Of a stretch of DNA of 5,988 nt, positions 1-5,988 are shown piece by piece. The notes below the pieces were generated by a model, which saw only the letters and a program-made list of their open reading frames with translations, was not told the DNA's origin and made no database searches. The position numbers and the translations under genes were made by a program. The number at the start of each line of letters is the position of its first letter. Positions within the stretch are counted from its first letter, which is position 1. The DNA comes from Cyanobacteria bacterium OH_CFB_184 (GTDB taxonomy: Bacteria > Cyanobacteriota > Vampirovibrionia > Gastranaerophilales > Gastranaerophilaceae): contig JAEZOG010000004.1 in NCBI GenBank assembly GCA_023414155.1, positions 1 to 5,988 on the forward strand, read 5' to 3'.

Positions 1-288
1 TAAAACTTGTCTGAATTTAACTTTATCTTTAAATAAGTTTATATAATCAGGTAGTTTTGTAAACTTAAGATTTTTATTTATCCAATTGATTGAATTCTCT
101 GAATTGCAGTATAGTATGTTGTTTTTATCTTTAGTAGCTGTGCTTATAGCTTGTTCAGTAGATAAAACATCTATTTTTTTAGATAGCCATTTCTCAGTAT
201 CATTTGCTGTGCTTGTAACTGCATATTTGTTTTCGATTATTGTATTTAGTAATAAGTCTGAAATGTAAGGTTTATCTATTATTATCAT
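1..288 (-). CDS. ATP-grasp-like protein, N-terminal fragment (runs off window)
   Basis: This is an open frame of 96 codons on the minus strand, from an ATG at 288 to the window edge without a stop. The product begins MIIIDKPYISDLLLNTI and the visible part ends LFKDKVKFRQVL (residues 85-96). From memory, ATP-grasp domain proteins of anaerobes often start with a similar MIIIDKPYVS-type strand, a short alpha/beta pre-ATP-grasp region, and then a KDKVKFR-type segment leading into the ATP-grasp fold. The ATP- and metal-binding residues lie beyond the edge, so neither the activity (usually ATP-dependent carboxylate-amine ligation) nor the substrate can be stated. No signal peptide or membrane segment is seen. 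An in-frame GTG at 300 could add four residues (MIKK). I prefer the ATG because the protein then opens directly with a beta strand, but neither start has a good Shine-Dalgarno. The gene is divergent from the receptor gene at 473. The plus-strand frame opposite it (86-268) is a shadow. The frame is well supported; the family is moderate. Confidence 0.6.
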   Translation of the reverse strand, partial: MIIIDKPYISDLLLNTIIENKYAVTSTANDTEKWLSKKIDVLSTEQAISTATKDKNNILYCNSENSINWINKNLKFTKLPDYINLFKDKVKFRQVL

Positions 289-360
289 CTTTTTTATCAC
301 ATTATTTGTTCACTAATCAAGTCTATCACAAAGAAAAATATGATTTTCAAATGGACCTAG

Positions 361-390
361 TGAATTGAATGAAATAATCTGTTTAATTCA
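361..390. promoter_or_regulatory. Imperfect dyad, possible operator upstream of the receptor operon
   Basis: TGAATTGAAT (361-370) faces GTTTAATTCA (381-390) across a 10-base spacer. Eight of ten positions are complementary and the other two would be G-U in RNA. It lies between the divergent genes, about 16 bases upstream of the presumed -35 region of the receptor promoter. The placement suits a regulator site, but in a region this AT-rich such dyads also arise by chance. The rest of 289-425 shows nothing else I can name. Confidence 0.2.
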
Positions 391-425
391 TTTATTTAAA
401 ATGCTGTTTTATTTTACCAACTATA

Positions 426-434
426 TGTTATAAT
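426..434 (+). promoter_or_regulatory. Extended -10 promoter element of the receptor operon
   Basis: TGTTATAAT is a perfect extended -10 (TG, one base, TATAAT at 429-434). No good -35 hexamer stands 17 bases upstream (GTTTTA at 406-411 is the best register), which is usual for extended -10 promoters. Transcription would start near 441 and give a leader of about 30 bases. That leader carries the Shine-Dalgarno GGAG at 459-462, ten bases before the ATG at 473. No flagellar sigma-28 consensus was recognised here. Confidence 0.55.
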
Positions 435-472
435 CCTTTTAAAACATTGGAATTATTTGGAGTAGTGAGTTT

Positions 473-1969
473 ATGAATAGCAAAAAAATGGGTTTAGACA
501 AAAATATCATTATATTGATTTTAGTTGTAAGTGTTTTGATTTTTGCTTCGTCGGTAACCATTGCTCTTATAAATGTCAGAAGTGCTATGCTCATTGAATC
601 TCAAGAGAAAATCTCTGAGGTAACAGAAATAGCATATAATGTCGTTCGTGACTGTAAAGCTAAAGCTGATAGAGGTTTAATAACACAAGAACAAGCTAAA
701 GCCCTCGCCGCTGATACAATAAGCAATTTTAAGTATCAAGGTTCAAATTATGTATGGGTTCAGTCTACAGATAATAAGTTTTTAATTCACCCTACAAAAA
801 AATATGGTGAAGATGGTTCTTCACTAAAAGATGAACATGGTGTTCAATTCATTGTTGAGCTGACAAATTCTGCAAAAGAAGGAAAAAATTCTTTTGTTGA
901 ATATGAATGGCCTAAACCTGGGATGTCCGATAATAATTTGTATCCTAAAATTGCAACTGCAAAATTAATACCGGGTTGGAATTGGGTGCTCGCAACAGGT
1001 ACTTATATCGACGAAATAAACCAAAAAGTAATAGCAACATTTTTAAGCATCTTTGTTGGAAGTTTAATTTCAATGGTTGTTATTATTGTCGCTGTTCACC
1101 TTACTTTTGTTAAAAGGCTAACAGGTACTTTAAATAACATTACAAATGGCTTGATTGCCAGTTCTAACCAAATCTCTGAAGCTTCTTATCACTTGGGTAA
1201 TGCAAGCCAACAAATCGCATCAGGCGCGATGGAACAAGCTGCTTCTATACAGGAAGTGTCTGCTACTCTTGAAGAAACTTCGTCTATGGTTCATAAAAAT
1301 AATGAGAATACTGATCAAGCTGCTATTCTTGCAAGAGAAGCAAAAGAAGGAGCTTATAAAAGCTATCAGGAAATGGATAGAATGATGAGTTCTATGACCG
1401 AAATCAAATCTTCAAGCAACGAAATTTCTAAAATAATTAAAGTAATTGATGAAATTGCTTTCCAAACTAATATATTGGCTTTAAATGCCGCTGTAGAAGC
1501 TGCAAGAGCAGGTGAAGCAGGTAAAGGATTCGCAGTTGTTGCAGAAGAAGTAAGAAATCTTGCTCAAAGAAGTACTCAATCAGCTAAAGATACTACTCAA
1601 TTAATAGAAAGAAATATTACTCTTTCAGAACATGGCGTAGATATTGCTAATGGAGTATATGATTCTATTTTAAGCATCGATACACAAGCTAAAAAAGTTA
1701 GTGAATTACTAGATGAAATTTCTGTAGCGACAAAAGAACAAGCGCTTGGAGTTGAACAAATACATTTAGCGATTGCTCAAATGGAACAAGTAATGCAATC
1801 AAGTGCTCAAACTGCTGATGAAACAGCTTCAGCTTCTCAAGAATTGCATTCTCAAACAGCATCAATGAATGATATGGTAGATCAAATGTCAGAGCTAGTT
1901 AATGGTTCAAATAATAAGTACATTACGGCTACAAATCATAAACTTTTAAACGATAATTTAAGTAGATAA
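473..1969 (+). CDS. Methyl-accepting chemotaxis protein with sCache_2-type sensor (first of tandem pair)
   Basis: This 498-residue inner-membrane chemoreceptor should bind a small extracellular ligand and control a CheA/CheW complex. TM1 is at about residues 11-33. A periplasmic single-Cache region follows at about 37-183, with the family marks YVWV (93-96), HP (106-107), WPKPG (146-150) and [12 protein letters not shown] (169-180). TM2 is at about 185-208. The cytoplasmic helices start almost at once (QISEAS, 233-238). Only about 44 residues separate TM2 from the first methylation-helix motif EQAASIQE (254-261), so there is no room for a full HAMP domain. The hairpin tip [21 protein letters not shown] (328-348) is canonical. 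The QAAS-to-IAFQ spacing matches my recollection of E. coli Tsr, implying the 36-heptad class. The tail lacks an NWETF-type pentapeptide and ends LLNDNLSR. Residue 61 is Cys where the paralogue has Tyr. Start: GGAG lies ten bases upstream, and a Met at residue 6 is a weaker alternative. Only 48 bases and no terminator separate it from the next gene. The ligand is unknown. Confidence 0.95.
   Translation: MNSKKMGLDKNIIILILVVSVLIFASSVTIALINVRSAMLIESQEKISEVTEIAYNVVRDCKAKADRGLITQEQAKALAADTISNFKYQGSNYVWVQSTDNKFLIHPTKKYGEDGSSLKDEHGVQFIVELTNSAKEGKNSFVEYEWPKPGMSDNNLYPKIATAKLIPGWNWVLATGTYIDEINQKVIATFLSIFVGSLISMVVIIVAVHLTFVKRLTGTLNNITNGLIASSNQISEASYHLGNASQQIASGAMEQAASIQEVSATLEETSSMVHKNNENTDQAAILAREAKEGAYKSYQEMDRMMSSMTEIKSSSNEISKIIKVIDEIAFQTNILALNAAVEAARAGEAGKGFAVVAEEVRNLAQRSTQSAKDTTQLIERNITLSEHGVDIANGVYDSILSIDTQAKKVSELLDEISVATKEQALGVEQIHLAIAQMEQVMQSSAQTADETASASQELHSQTASMNDMVDQMSELVNGSNNKYITATNHKLLNDNLSR
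1482..1581 (+). repeat. Near-identical paralogue block, copy 1 (hairpin-tip coding DNA)
   Basis: This is the receptor tip region. It contains a 34-base run (1482-1515) and a 50-base run (1532-1581) identical to the same positions of the downstream paralogue, exactly 1545 bases away. Third codon positions are identical too within these runs. Confidence 0.8.
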
Positions 1970-1995
1970 TTTTATCCCAATAGAAACAGTTATCC

Positions 1996-2015
1996 CTAAC
2001 ATATAAAGGAGTTAG
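1996..2015 (+). promoter_or_regulatory. Strong Shine-Dalgarno in the loop of a short hairpin before the second receptor
   Basis: AAAGGAG at 2005-2011 stands six bases before the ATG at 2018, an excellent ribosome binding site that fixes this start. CTAAC (1996-2000) can pair with GTTAG (2011-2015), putting most of the site in a ten-base loop. The five-pair stem is weak, so it may only present the site or have no effect. Confidence 0.6.
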
Positions 2016-2017
2016 TT

Positions 2018-3538
2018 ATGAATAAATGGCAGATTGGTATAAGTAAACAAATAACTTTGCTAATGGTTGGAGTAAGTGTCATTGTATTTTTATTCTCTGT
2101 GACGCTGGCTGCACATAGAATAAAAGATTCTTTGATTACTGCATCAAAGTATAAAGTTCACGAGATTATAGAATTGGCATACAACGTAGTTGCCGATTAT
2201 AAAGCCAGAGTAGATAAAGGTGAGATTACAGAAACACAAGCTAAAGATCTGGCACTTAAAAATTTAACAAAGTTTAGATATCAAGGCTATAACTATGTTT
2301 GGGTAAATGATTTTAACGGTAAATTCCTTGTTCACCCTACAAATCCTATTGGTTCAGATAGTTCTACATATTCTGACGTCGATGGTAAATATTTCTTTAA
2401 AGAATTAACTGAACTTGCAAAGAGTGGTAAAAGCGACTTTGTATACTATAAGTGGAACAAACCGGGGCAAGCAAAAGACAAACAATTCCCTAAAGTCTCA
2501 ACTTCTAAAGCATTTGCAGAATGGAATTGGGTACTAGCAACAGGTGTATATATTGATGAAATTGATGATATGGTTGCAAAAAGTATTCTTCAAATATTCT
2601 TATGGAATTTAGCTGCATTGATTGTTGTTATTGTTGTGACTCAGCTTACTTTTGTTAAAAAATTAACATCAACAATGAATCAGATAACAGATGGTTTGAT
2701 GATGAGCTCTAATCAGATATCAGAAGCTTCTTATAATTTAGAGTCTGCTAGTCATAATTTGGCTGAAGGAACTACTGAACAGGCTGCTTCGATACAAGAA
2801 ATTGCATCAACGGTTGAAGAATCTGCTTCTATGGTTCAAAAAAATAATGAGAACACAAACCAAGCAGCAATTTTAGCAAGAAACGCAAAAGAAAATGCTT
2901 ATAAGAGTTACATAGAGATGGACAGAATGATGGATTCTATGAATCAGATCAAGAATTCCAGCAATGAAATCTCTAAGATTATTAAAGTTATCGATGAAAT
3001 AGCATTCCAAACAAACCTGTTAGCTCTAAATGCCGCTGTAGAAGCTGCAAGAGCAGGTGAGGCTGGTAAAGGTTTTGCAGTTGTTGCAGAAGAAGTAAGA
3101 AATCTTGCTCAAAGAAGTACTCAATCTGCAAAAGATACTACAGAATTGATTGAAAATAACATTAATCTTTCTGAACAAGGTGTATCAATTGCTAAGAAAG
3201 TACACGAGTCAGTTTCTGAAATTGATGGGCAGGCAAAAAATGTAAGTGAGTTGTTGGATGAAATTTCTGCAGCTACAAATGAACAATCAATAGGTATTGG
3301 ACAAATACACAAAGCTGTTTCTCAAATGGAACAAGTAATGCAGTCAAGTGCACAAACTGCAGATCAAACAGCATCAGCATCTCAAGAGTTGTATTCTCAG
3401 ACAGCTTCTATGAATGATATGGTTGATAAGCTTTCTACAATAGTCAATGGAAATAATATTTCACCATCGTCACACCAAAACCTATTGCCAAGAGGCAGTA
3501 AATCTAATTTATTAAACGATAATCTATCAGATTTCTAA
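2018..3538 (+). CDS. Methyl-accepting chemotaxis protein with sCache_2-type sensor (second of tandem pair)
   Basis: This 506-residue chemoreceptor aligns without a gap to its upstream neighbour from residue 1 to about 478, so the pair arose by tandem duplication. TM1 is at about 11-33, the periplasmic Cache region at about 37-183 (YVWV 93-96, HP 106-107, KPG 148-150, [12 protein letters not shown] 169-180) and TM2 at about 186-208. Signalling helices follow without a full HAMP. The first methylation-helix motif is EQAASIQE (254-261) and the tip is [21 protein letters not shown] (328-348). By hand count identity to the neighbour is 71/140 over residues 41-180 but 191/245 over 231-475, so the sensors have diverged while the output is kept. 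This suggests two different ligands, or different affinities, reporting to the same array. The C-terminal linker differs and is longer, yet ends with the same LLNDNLS motif, here followed by DF. It is probably transcribed with the upstream gene and ends at a strong terminator 12 bases after the stop codon. The ligand cannot be predicted. Confidence 0.95.
   Translation: MNKWQIGISKQITLLMVGVSVIVFLFSVTLAAHRIKDSLITASKYKVHEIIELAYNVVADYKARVDKGEITETQAKDLALKNLTKFRYQGYNYVWVNDFNGKFLVHPTNPIGSDSSTYSDVDGKYFFKELTELAKSGKSDFVYYKWNKPGQAKDKQFPKVSTSKAFAEWNWVLATGVYIDEIDDMVAKSILQIFLWNLAALIVVIVVTQLTFVKKLTSTMNQITDGLMMSSNQISEASYNLESASHNLAEGTTEQAASIQEIASTVEESASMVQKNNENTNQAAILARNAKENAYKSYIEMDRMMDSMNQIKNSSNEISKIIKVIDEIAFQTNLLALNAAVEAARAGEAGKGFAVVAEEVRNLAQRSTQSAKDTTELIENNINLSEQGVSIAKKVHESVSEIDGQAKNVSELLDEISAATNEQSIGIGQIHKAVSQMEQVMQSSAQTADQTASASQELYSQTASMNDMVDKLSTIVNGNNISPSSHQNLLPRGSKSNLLNDNLSDF
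3027..3126 (+). repeat. Near-identical paralogue block, copy 2 (hairpin-tip coding DNA)
   Basis: This is the counterpart of 1482-1581. The identical runs here are 3027-3060 and 3077-3126. Flanking coding DNA differs at many silent sites, which makes the identity stand out. Confidence 0.8.
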
Positions 3539-3550
3539 ATAACAAAATAT

Positions 3551-3577
3551 AAAGCGGCTATCAGTAGCCGCTTTTTT
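3551..3577 (+). terminator. Rho-independent terminator of the receptor operon
   Basis: AAAGCGGCTA (3551-3560) pairs perfectly with TAGCCGCTTT (3565-3574) around a TCAG tetraloop. The GC-rich core is followed by a run of six T (3572-3577). It begins 12 bases after the stop codon of the second receptor. Confidence 0.93.
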
Positions 3578-3585
3578 ATAGAATA

Positions 3586-3626
3586 AAAATAAGGGAATTA
3601 ATTATAACTCCCTTATTTTATTTTTT
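3586..3626. terminator. Bidirectional terminator between convergent genes
   Basis: An 11-base arm (3586-3596) is perfectly complementary to 3609-3619 around a 12-base AT-rich loop. The core is GGG/CCC with A-rich and T-rich flanks on both sides, so an RNA from either strand ends in a U-rich tract. It lies 15 bases past the end of the minus-strand Fe-S gene (stop codon at 3641-3643) and is its only visible terminator. It also backs up the stronger hairpin at 3551 for plus-strand transcripts. Confidence 0.75.
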
Positions 3627-3640
3627 ATTTTATAAATATT

Positions 3641-5389
3641 CTATAAAGTGAATATATTTTCTGATTCTTCAGTTATGTTTTTATTATTTTTGTTTGTATC
3701 GTAGTCATTTTCTTCAGATAAGAAGTTCTCAAGCTGCTTTTCAAACTCCTCAACTGCTCCATCTAATATTAATTGCATATCTTGTAATGACTGGTATATT
3801 TTTGCCGTTTCTTCACTAGATTTACCTGCTAGTTCACGGACTTTCTTTGCGACAACATCAAAGCCTGTTCCTGCTTCTCCTGCATGGACAGCTTCAATTG
3901 ATGCATTCATTGACAGCAATGAAGTCTGAAAAGAAATATCTTCAATTGCTTTGATAATTGGATCAAATCTTGAAAGTAGATTCTTTGCATTGAATTCATT
4001 TACAATAAGTTCTTGGAATCTGCTTACTGCTTCTTTTCTTGCTTCTAAGTTAACTTTTAGAAGTTTTGATTGATAGTAGTGGCAGTTTTGCGGTTTATTT
4101 AAGCCGTTGTATATTGCAATCGCCATATCTTTACAGTTGCCATAACCGCAAGAAGAACAATTTTTGTGATCTTCTTCTGTTTCTTTAAGCATTTTTTTAT
4201 AGATTTCATCAAAGCTTCTTTTTGGAACATTCGTAACCAAATTATGGTTAGATCTGTTTAGATACGTTCTGTTGTATAAACCTGGTCTCCAGTATTGATT
4301 TAATGCATCATCGATTTTTTCTTGAATGATTTCATCTCTGCTTTTCTCATCGATTTCACCATTTCTTATTTGTTCTAATTCTAGTGGCGTCAGGTATTTT
4401 TTTTGCATTAGTTTTTTTCTGCGTTCGATGTATGCTTCAAGAGTATCAACTGACATTTCTTTTGCATCTGTACCAGTACCGCCGTTACAACCTTTTTCGC
4501 AGTTTAAACAGTCAACTATAAGAGGAGCTTTTTCTCTTATAATATCTTTTGCAAGATTGTCTAGATATGGGTATATTGTATGTGAACCTTCGATTTTTCT
4601 TATTTTTTTTCTTACTTCAGGTAACCATCTTGCTGCTGTTTCTAGTAATCCGCCCGGAGTTGAGAAAAGCACAGCTCTTTCAGCTGGAGGATTGTCATAG
4701 TCGACTCTTGGGTGTTTTTCAAGCGCAATATAATTATCTTTTAAGTATTCCTTGAGTCTGCTCATTGTTATGTTGTACTCACCGTATCCGGTTGCTTCAA
4801 ATTCTCTTTTCTTAGCGATACAAGGTGAAATTACTGCAATTTTATGATCTGCATATTGAGGATAGAATTCCCTGATCATTTTTATTGTATGTAACATTGG
4901 GCTGTCTGCAGGAGCTAAATATTCAAGTAATTCAGGTCTATATAATTCAATATAGTTTACAATTGCAGGACAAGGTTGTGCAATTACTGTTTTAGGATTG
5001 TTTTTTTGAATATGATCTAAATAGCTTTTTACAGTTAACTCTGCGCCAAAACTTACATCAAAGTTAGCGCTTATTCCTTTTTCTTTTAGCCAACCGTTTA
5101 GGTTAAGGTATGTTTCAGGAAAGTTAGCGGCAACAGCAGGTGCGATAATTGTTATCATCTTGGTGCCGTTATTGAGATCGTATAAAAATCGATCAAGATC
5201 ATCAACAATCACTCTAGCACCCCATGTGCAAGCTTCTATACATTGACCGCAGCCTATGCATAATTCGTGGTTGATTTTTATGTGGTCATCGCTTCCATCG
5301 TTACAAAATTTTGATGGACATGCTGTTATGCATGCATGACAGTTTTGACATTTTTCTTGAATTACATCAACAACTTTAGATAAACTCAT
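3641..5389 (-). CDS. Soluble [FeFe]-hydrogenase-like sensor fused to a short chemoreceptor signalling domain
   Basis: This 582-residue protein has no signal peptide or membrane segment, so it is cytosolic. Domains in order: a 2x[4Fe-4S] ferredoxin (C14, C17, C20, C24; C44, C47, C50, C54); an [FeFe]-hydrogenase large-subunit C-terminal domain (about 75-310); a linker (about 311-400); a four-cysteine Fe-S domain of the CxxCGxxxC type (C411, C414, C419, C436); and a chemoreceptor hairpin (about 442-555) with tip ISFQTSLLSMNASIEAVHAGE (485-505). The three hydrogenase signature loops are AQPCPAI (C140), ISPCIAKKREFE (C190) and CLNCEKGCNGG (C297, C301). The four cysteines expected to hold the [4Fe-4S] part of an H-cluster are present. 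The proton-relay Cys of catalytic enzymes (TSCCPGW) is Pro139, and the usual Met two residues before C190 is Ser188. This pattern resembles sensory (HydS-like) hydrogenases. The likely role is redox, H2 or CO sensing coupled to CheA; this is inference. No methylation-helix motif is seen. Start: TGGAG lies seven bases before the ATG. The gene is convergent with the receptors and divergent from the next gene. Confidence 0.9.
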   Translation of the reverse strand: MSLSKVVDVIQEKCQNCHACITACPSKFCNDGSDDHIKINHELCIGCGQCIEACTWGARVIVDDLDRFLYDLNNGTKMITIIAPAVAANFPETYLNLNGWLKEKGISANFDVSFGAELTVKSYLDHIQKNNPKTVIAQPCPAIVNYIELYRPELLEYLAPADSPMLHTIKMIREFYPQYADHKIAVISPCIAKKREFEATGYGEYNITMSRLKEYLKDNYIALEKHPRVDYDNPPAERAVLFSTPGGLLETAARWLPEVRKKIRKIEGSHTIYPYLDNLAKDIIREKAPLIVDCLNCEKGCNGGTGTDAKEMSVDTLEAYIERRKKLMQKKYLTPLELEQIRNGEIDEKSRDEIIQEKIDDALNQYWRPGLYNRTYLNRSNHNLVTNVPKRSFDEIYKKMLKETEEDHKNCSSCGYGNCKDMAIAIYNGLNKPQNCHYYQSKLLKVNLEARKEAVSRFQELIVNEFNAKNLLSRFDPIIKAIEDISFQTSLLSMNASIEAVHAGEAGTGFDVVAKKVRELAGKSSEETAKIYQSLQDMQLILDGAVEEFEKQLENFLSEENDYDTNKNNKNITEESENIFTL

Positions 5390-5455
5390 TTTAACACTCC
5401 ATAAACTTTAAAATAAAAAGTTCAAAATTAATCATATGTCATTATACTTTATCTT

Positions 5456-5484
5456 ATTATAGTTTATTTTGAGAATAATGTATA
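5456..5484 (-). promoter_or_regulatory. Candidate promoter of the Fe-S/chemoreceptor gene
   Basis: On the minus strand, TATACA (5484-5479, four of six matches to the -35 consensus) is 17 bases from a perfect TATAAT (5461-5456). A second TATAAT lies at 5446-5441 but lacks a good -35. Either would leave a leader of roughly 45-65 bases ahead of the ATG at 5389. The region is very AT-rich, so chance matches are possible. Confidence 0.45.
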
Positions 5485-5530
5485 CTTTGCATGTATTATT
5501 TATTCCTTTACCCTGTATGCCTTGATTTAC

Positions 5531-5559
5531 TTGACAGTATCTAAAAGAAATGACACAAT
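5531..5559 (+). promoter_or_regulatory. Promoter of the HD-like gene
   Basis: A perfect -35 TTGACA (5531-5536) stands 17 bases before CACAAT (5554-5559, four of six matches to the -10). The predicted start near 5566 gives a leader of about 26 bases. With the minus-strand candidate at 5456-5484 it makes the 5390-5591 spacer a divergent promoter region. Confidence 0.6.
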
Positions 5560-5591
5560 TAAACTAATTCTAAATTCAATGTTCGGATTGT

Positions 5592-5988
5592 ATGATTAAG
5601 ATAAATGCATTAGATTTTTTACATAATAAACAGTTTGGGGTTGATGTTTTGTCAGCCGACGGAAGTTTGATATGTCCTGCAAATCAAGAGGTAACACCTG
5701 AGAAATTACTTGAATTGTATTTCAAGGAAATATATGTTACTGAAGTTTTAGCAGAAAAAATCACAGAAGAAGTTAGCGATACTGACTATTTAACCCAAGA
5801 TGAAGCTATTGAAGAAATAGATGAAAAAATAGGTTTTGATATAGAACTGGCAAACAGAGTTGTTAAACATTGTATAGATTTGGCAAATTTAATTGGTATA
5901 GCTGATGATATTAAAGCAGATTTAGAAAAAGCGGCATATTACCACAATGTTGGTAACATTGAGATGAATAAAAGCGATCTGTTACTGC
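5592..5988 (+). CDS. Protein with degenerate HD/HD-GYP-like region, N-terminal part (runs off window)
   Basis: An open frame of 132 codons runs from ATG 5592 to the window edge. An in-frame stop at 5571-5573, with no other usual start codon between, supports this start, although no clear Shine-Dalgarno precedes it. The N-terminal part reads MIKINALDFL and continues with a short sheet-like stretch (FGVDVLSADGSLICPA, 15-30). Next is LYFKEIYVTEVLAEKI (42-57), a very acidic linker (about 58-80), and a helical stretch VVKHCIDLANLIGIADDI (90-107). The AAYYHNVGNIEM motif (114-125) comes next. The helix followed by AAxxHxxGxI resembles the start of HD or HD-GYP domains (metal-dependent phosphohydrolases, including c-di-GMP phosphodiesterases), where the motif reads HDIG. 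Here the metal-binding Asp is Asn119, so catalysis is doubtful and a regulatory role is possible. The more C-terminal motifs are outside the window. No membrane segment is seen. The frame is convincing; the family is tentative. Confidence 0.65.
   Translation, partial: MIKINALDFLHNKQFGVDVLSADGSLICPANQEVTPEKLLELYFKEIYVTEVLAEKITEEVSDTDYLTQDEAIEEIDEKIGFDIELANRVVKHCIDLANLIGIADDIKADLEKAAYYHNVGNIEMNKSDLLL

Noticed and set aside
86..268. Plus-strand 60-codon frame with hydrophobic product
   Set aside because: It lies opposite a better-supported minus-strand coding frame (96 codons, open to the edge, sensible soluble protein). The hydrophobicity is the usual antisense artefact of an AT-rich gene.
1155..1385. 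Plus-strand 76-codon frame inside the first receptor
   Set aside because: It is out of frame with a highly conserved signalling domain, has no ribosome site and gives an implausible Leu/Lys-rich product.
3121..3312. Minus-strand 63-codon frame inside the second receptor
   Set aside because: It is antisense to conserved receptor coding sequence and shows no start signals or recognisable motif.
473..3538. A mobile element bounded by direct repeats
   Set aside because: The repeated sequence is the homologous coding region of two paralogues. No transposase, terminal inverted repeats or target duplication is seen.
3551..3619. Two adjacent hairpins as a possible small RNA or CRISPR-like repeat
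   Set aside because: The two stems have unrelated sequences, sit between convergent stops and are each followed by T tracts, so terminators explain them fully.
4326..4755. Two plus-strand frames (124 and 68 codons) opposite the Fe-S/chemoreceptor gene
   Set aside because: Both are antisense to the conserved hydrogenase-like domain, and the Ser/Phe-rich products look like complement translations.
3641..5389. A genuine catalytic [FeFe]-hydrogenase
   Set aside because: The TSCC proton-relay cysteine is replaced by Pro139 and the loop methionines are replaced. With the fused receptor tip, sensing is more likely than turnover.

Overview
The window is an AT-rich stretch from what looks like a motile, probably anaerobic or microaerobic bacterium. 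Evidence for this is two transmembrane chemoreceptors, a soluble iron-sulfur protein built on an [FeFe]-hydrogenase fold, A/T-biased codons and sigma-70-like promoters. The lineage cannot be fixed from sequence alone. Clostridia or the non-photosynthetic cyanobacterial relatives (Vampirovibrionia/Gastranaerophilales) are plausible guesses; this is inference only.

Layout from left to right. (1) Bases 1-288, minus strand: the N-terminal 96 codons of a gene leaving the window, resembling the pre-ATP-grasp end of an ATP-grasp ligase-like protein. (2) Bases 289-472: a divergent spacer with an imperfect dyad and a perfect extended -10 element for the chemoreceptor genes. (3) Bases 473-1969 and 2018-3538, plus strand: two tandem, gaplessly alignable methyl-accepting chemotaxis proteins (TM1, periplasmic sCache_2-like sensor, TM2, no full HAMP, 36-heptad-class signalling hairpin), probably co-transcribed. 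(4) Bases 3539-3640: two hairpins between convergent genes, the first a strong terminator for the receptor operon and the second symmetrical enough to stop transcription from both sides. (5) Bases 3641-5389, minus strand: a cytosolic fusion of a 2x[4Fe-4S] ferredoxin domain, an H-cluster-type hydrogenase domain, a four-cysteine Fe-S domain and a much shortened chemoreceptor signalling tip. (6) Bases 5390-5591: a divergent spacer with one promoter candidate for each direction. (7) Bases 5592-5988, plus strand: the first 132 codons of a protein resembling an HD/HD-GYP-type domain protein whose HD doublet reads HN; it runs off the window.

How it fits together. Three chemotaxis receptor-type proteins lie side by side. 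Two sense something outside the membrane through Cache domains. The third is cytosolic and appears built to sense redox state or H2/CO with a hydrogenase-like domain that keeps the cluster ligands but has lost the proton-relay cysteine of catalytic enzymes. No che signalling genes are present, so these receptors must feed an array encoded elsewhere. The most unusual item is the hydrogenase-chemoreceptor fusion. Next are the paralogue pair, with unequal divergence between sensor and signalling parts, and the C-terminal LLNDNLS tail they share.
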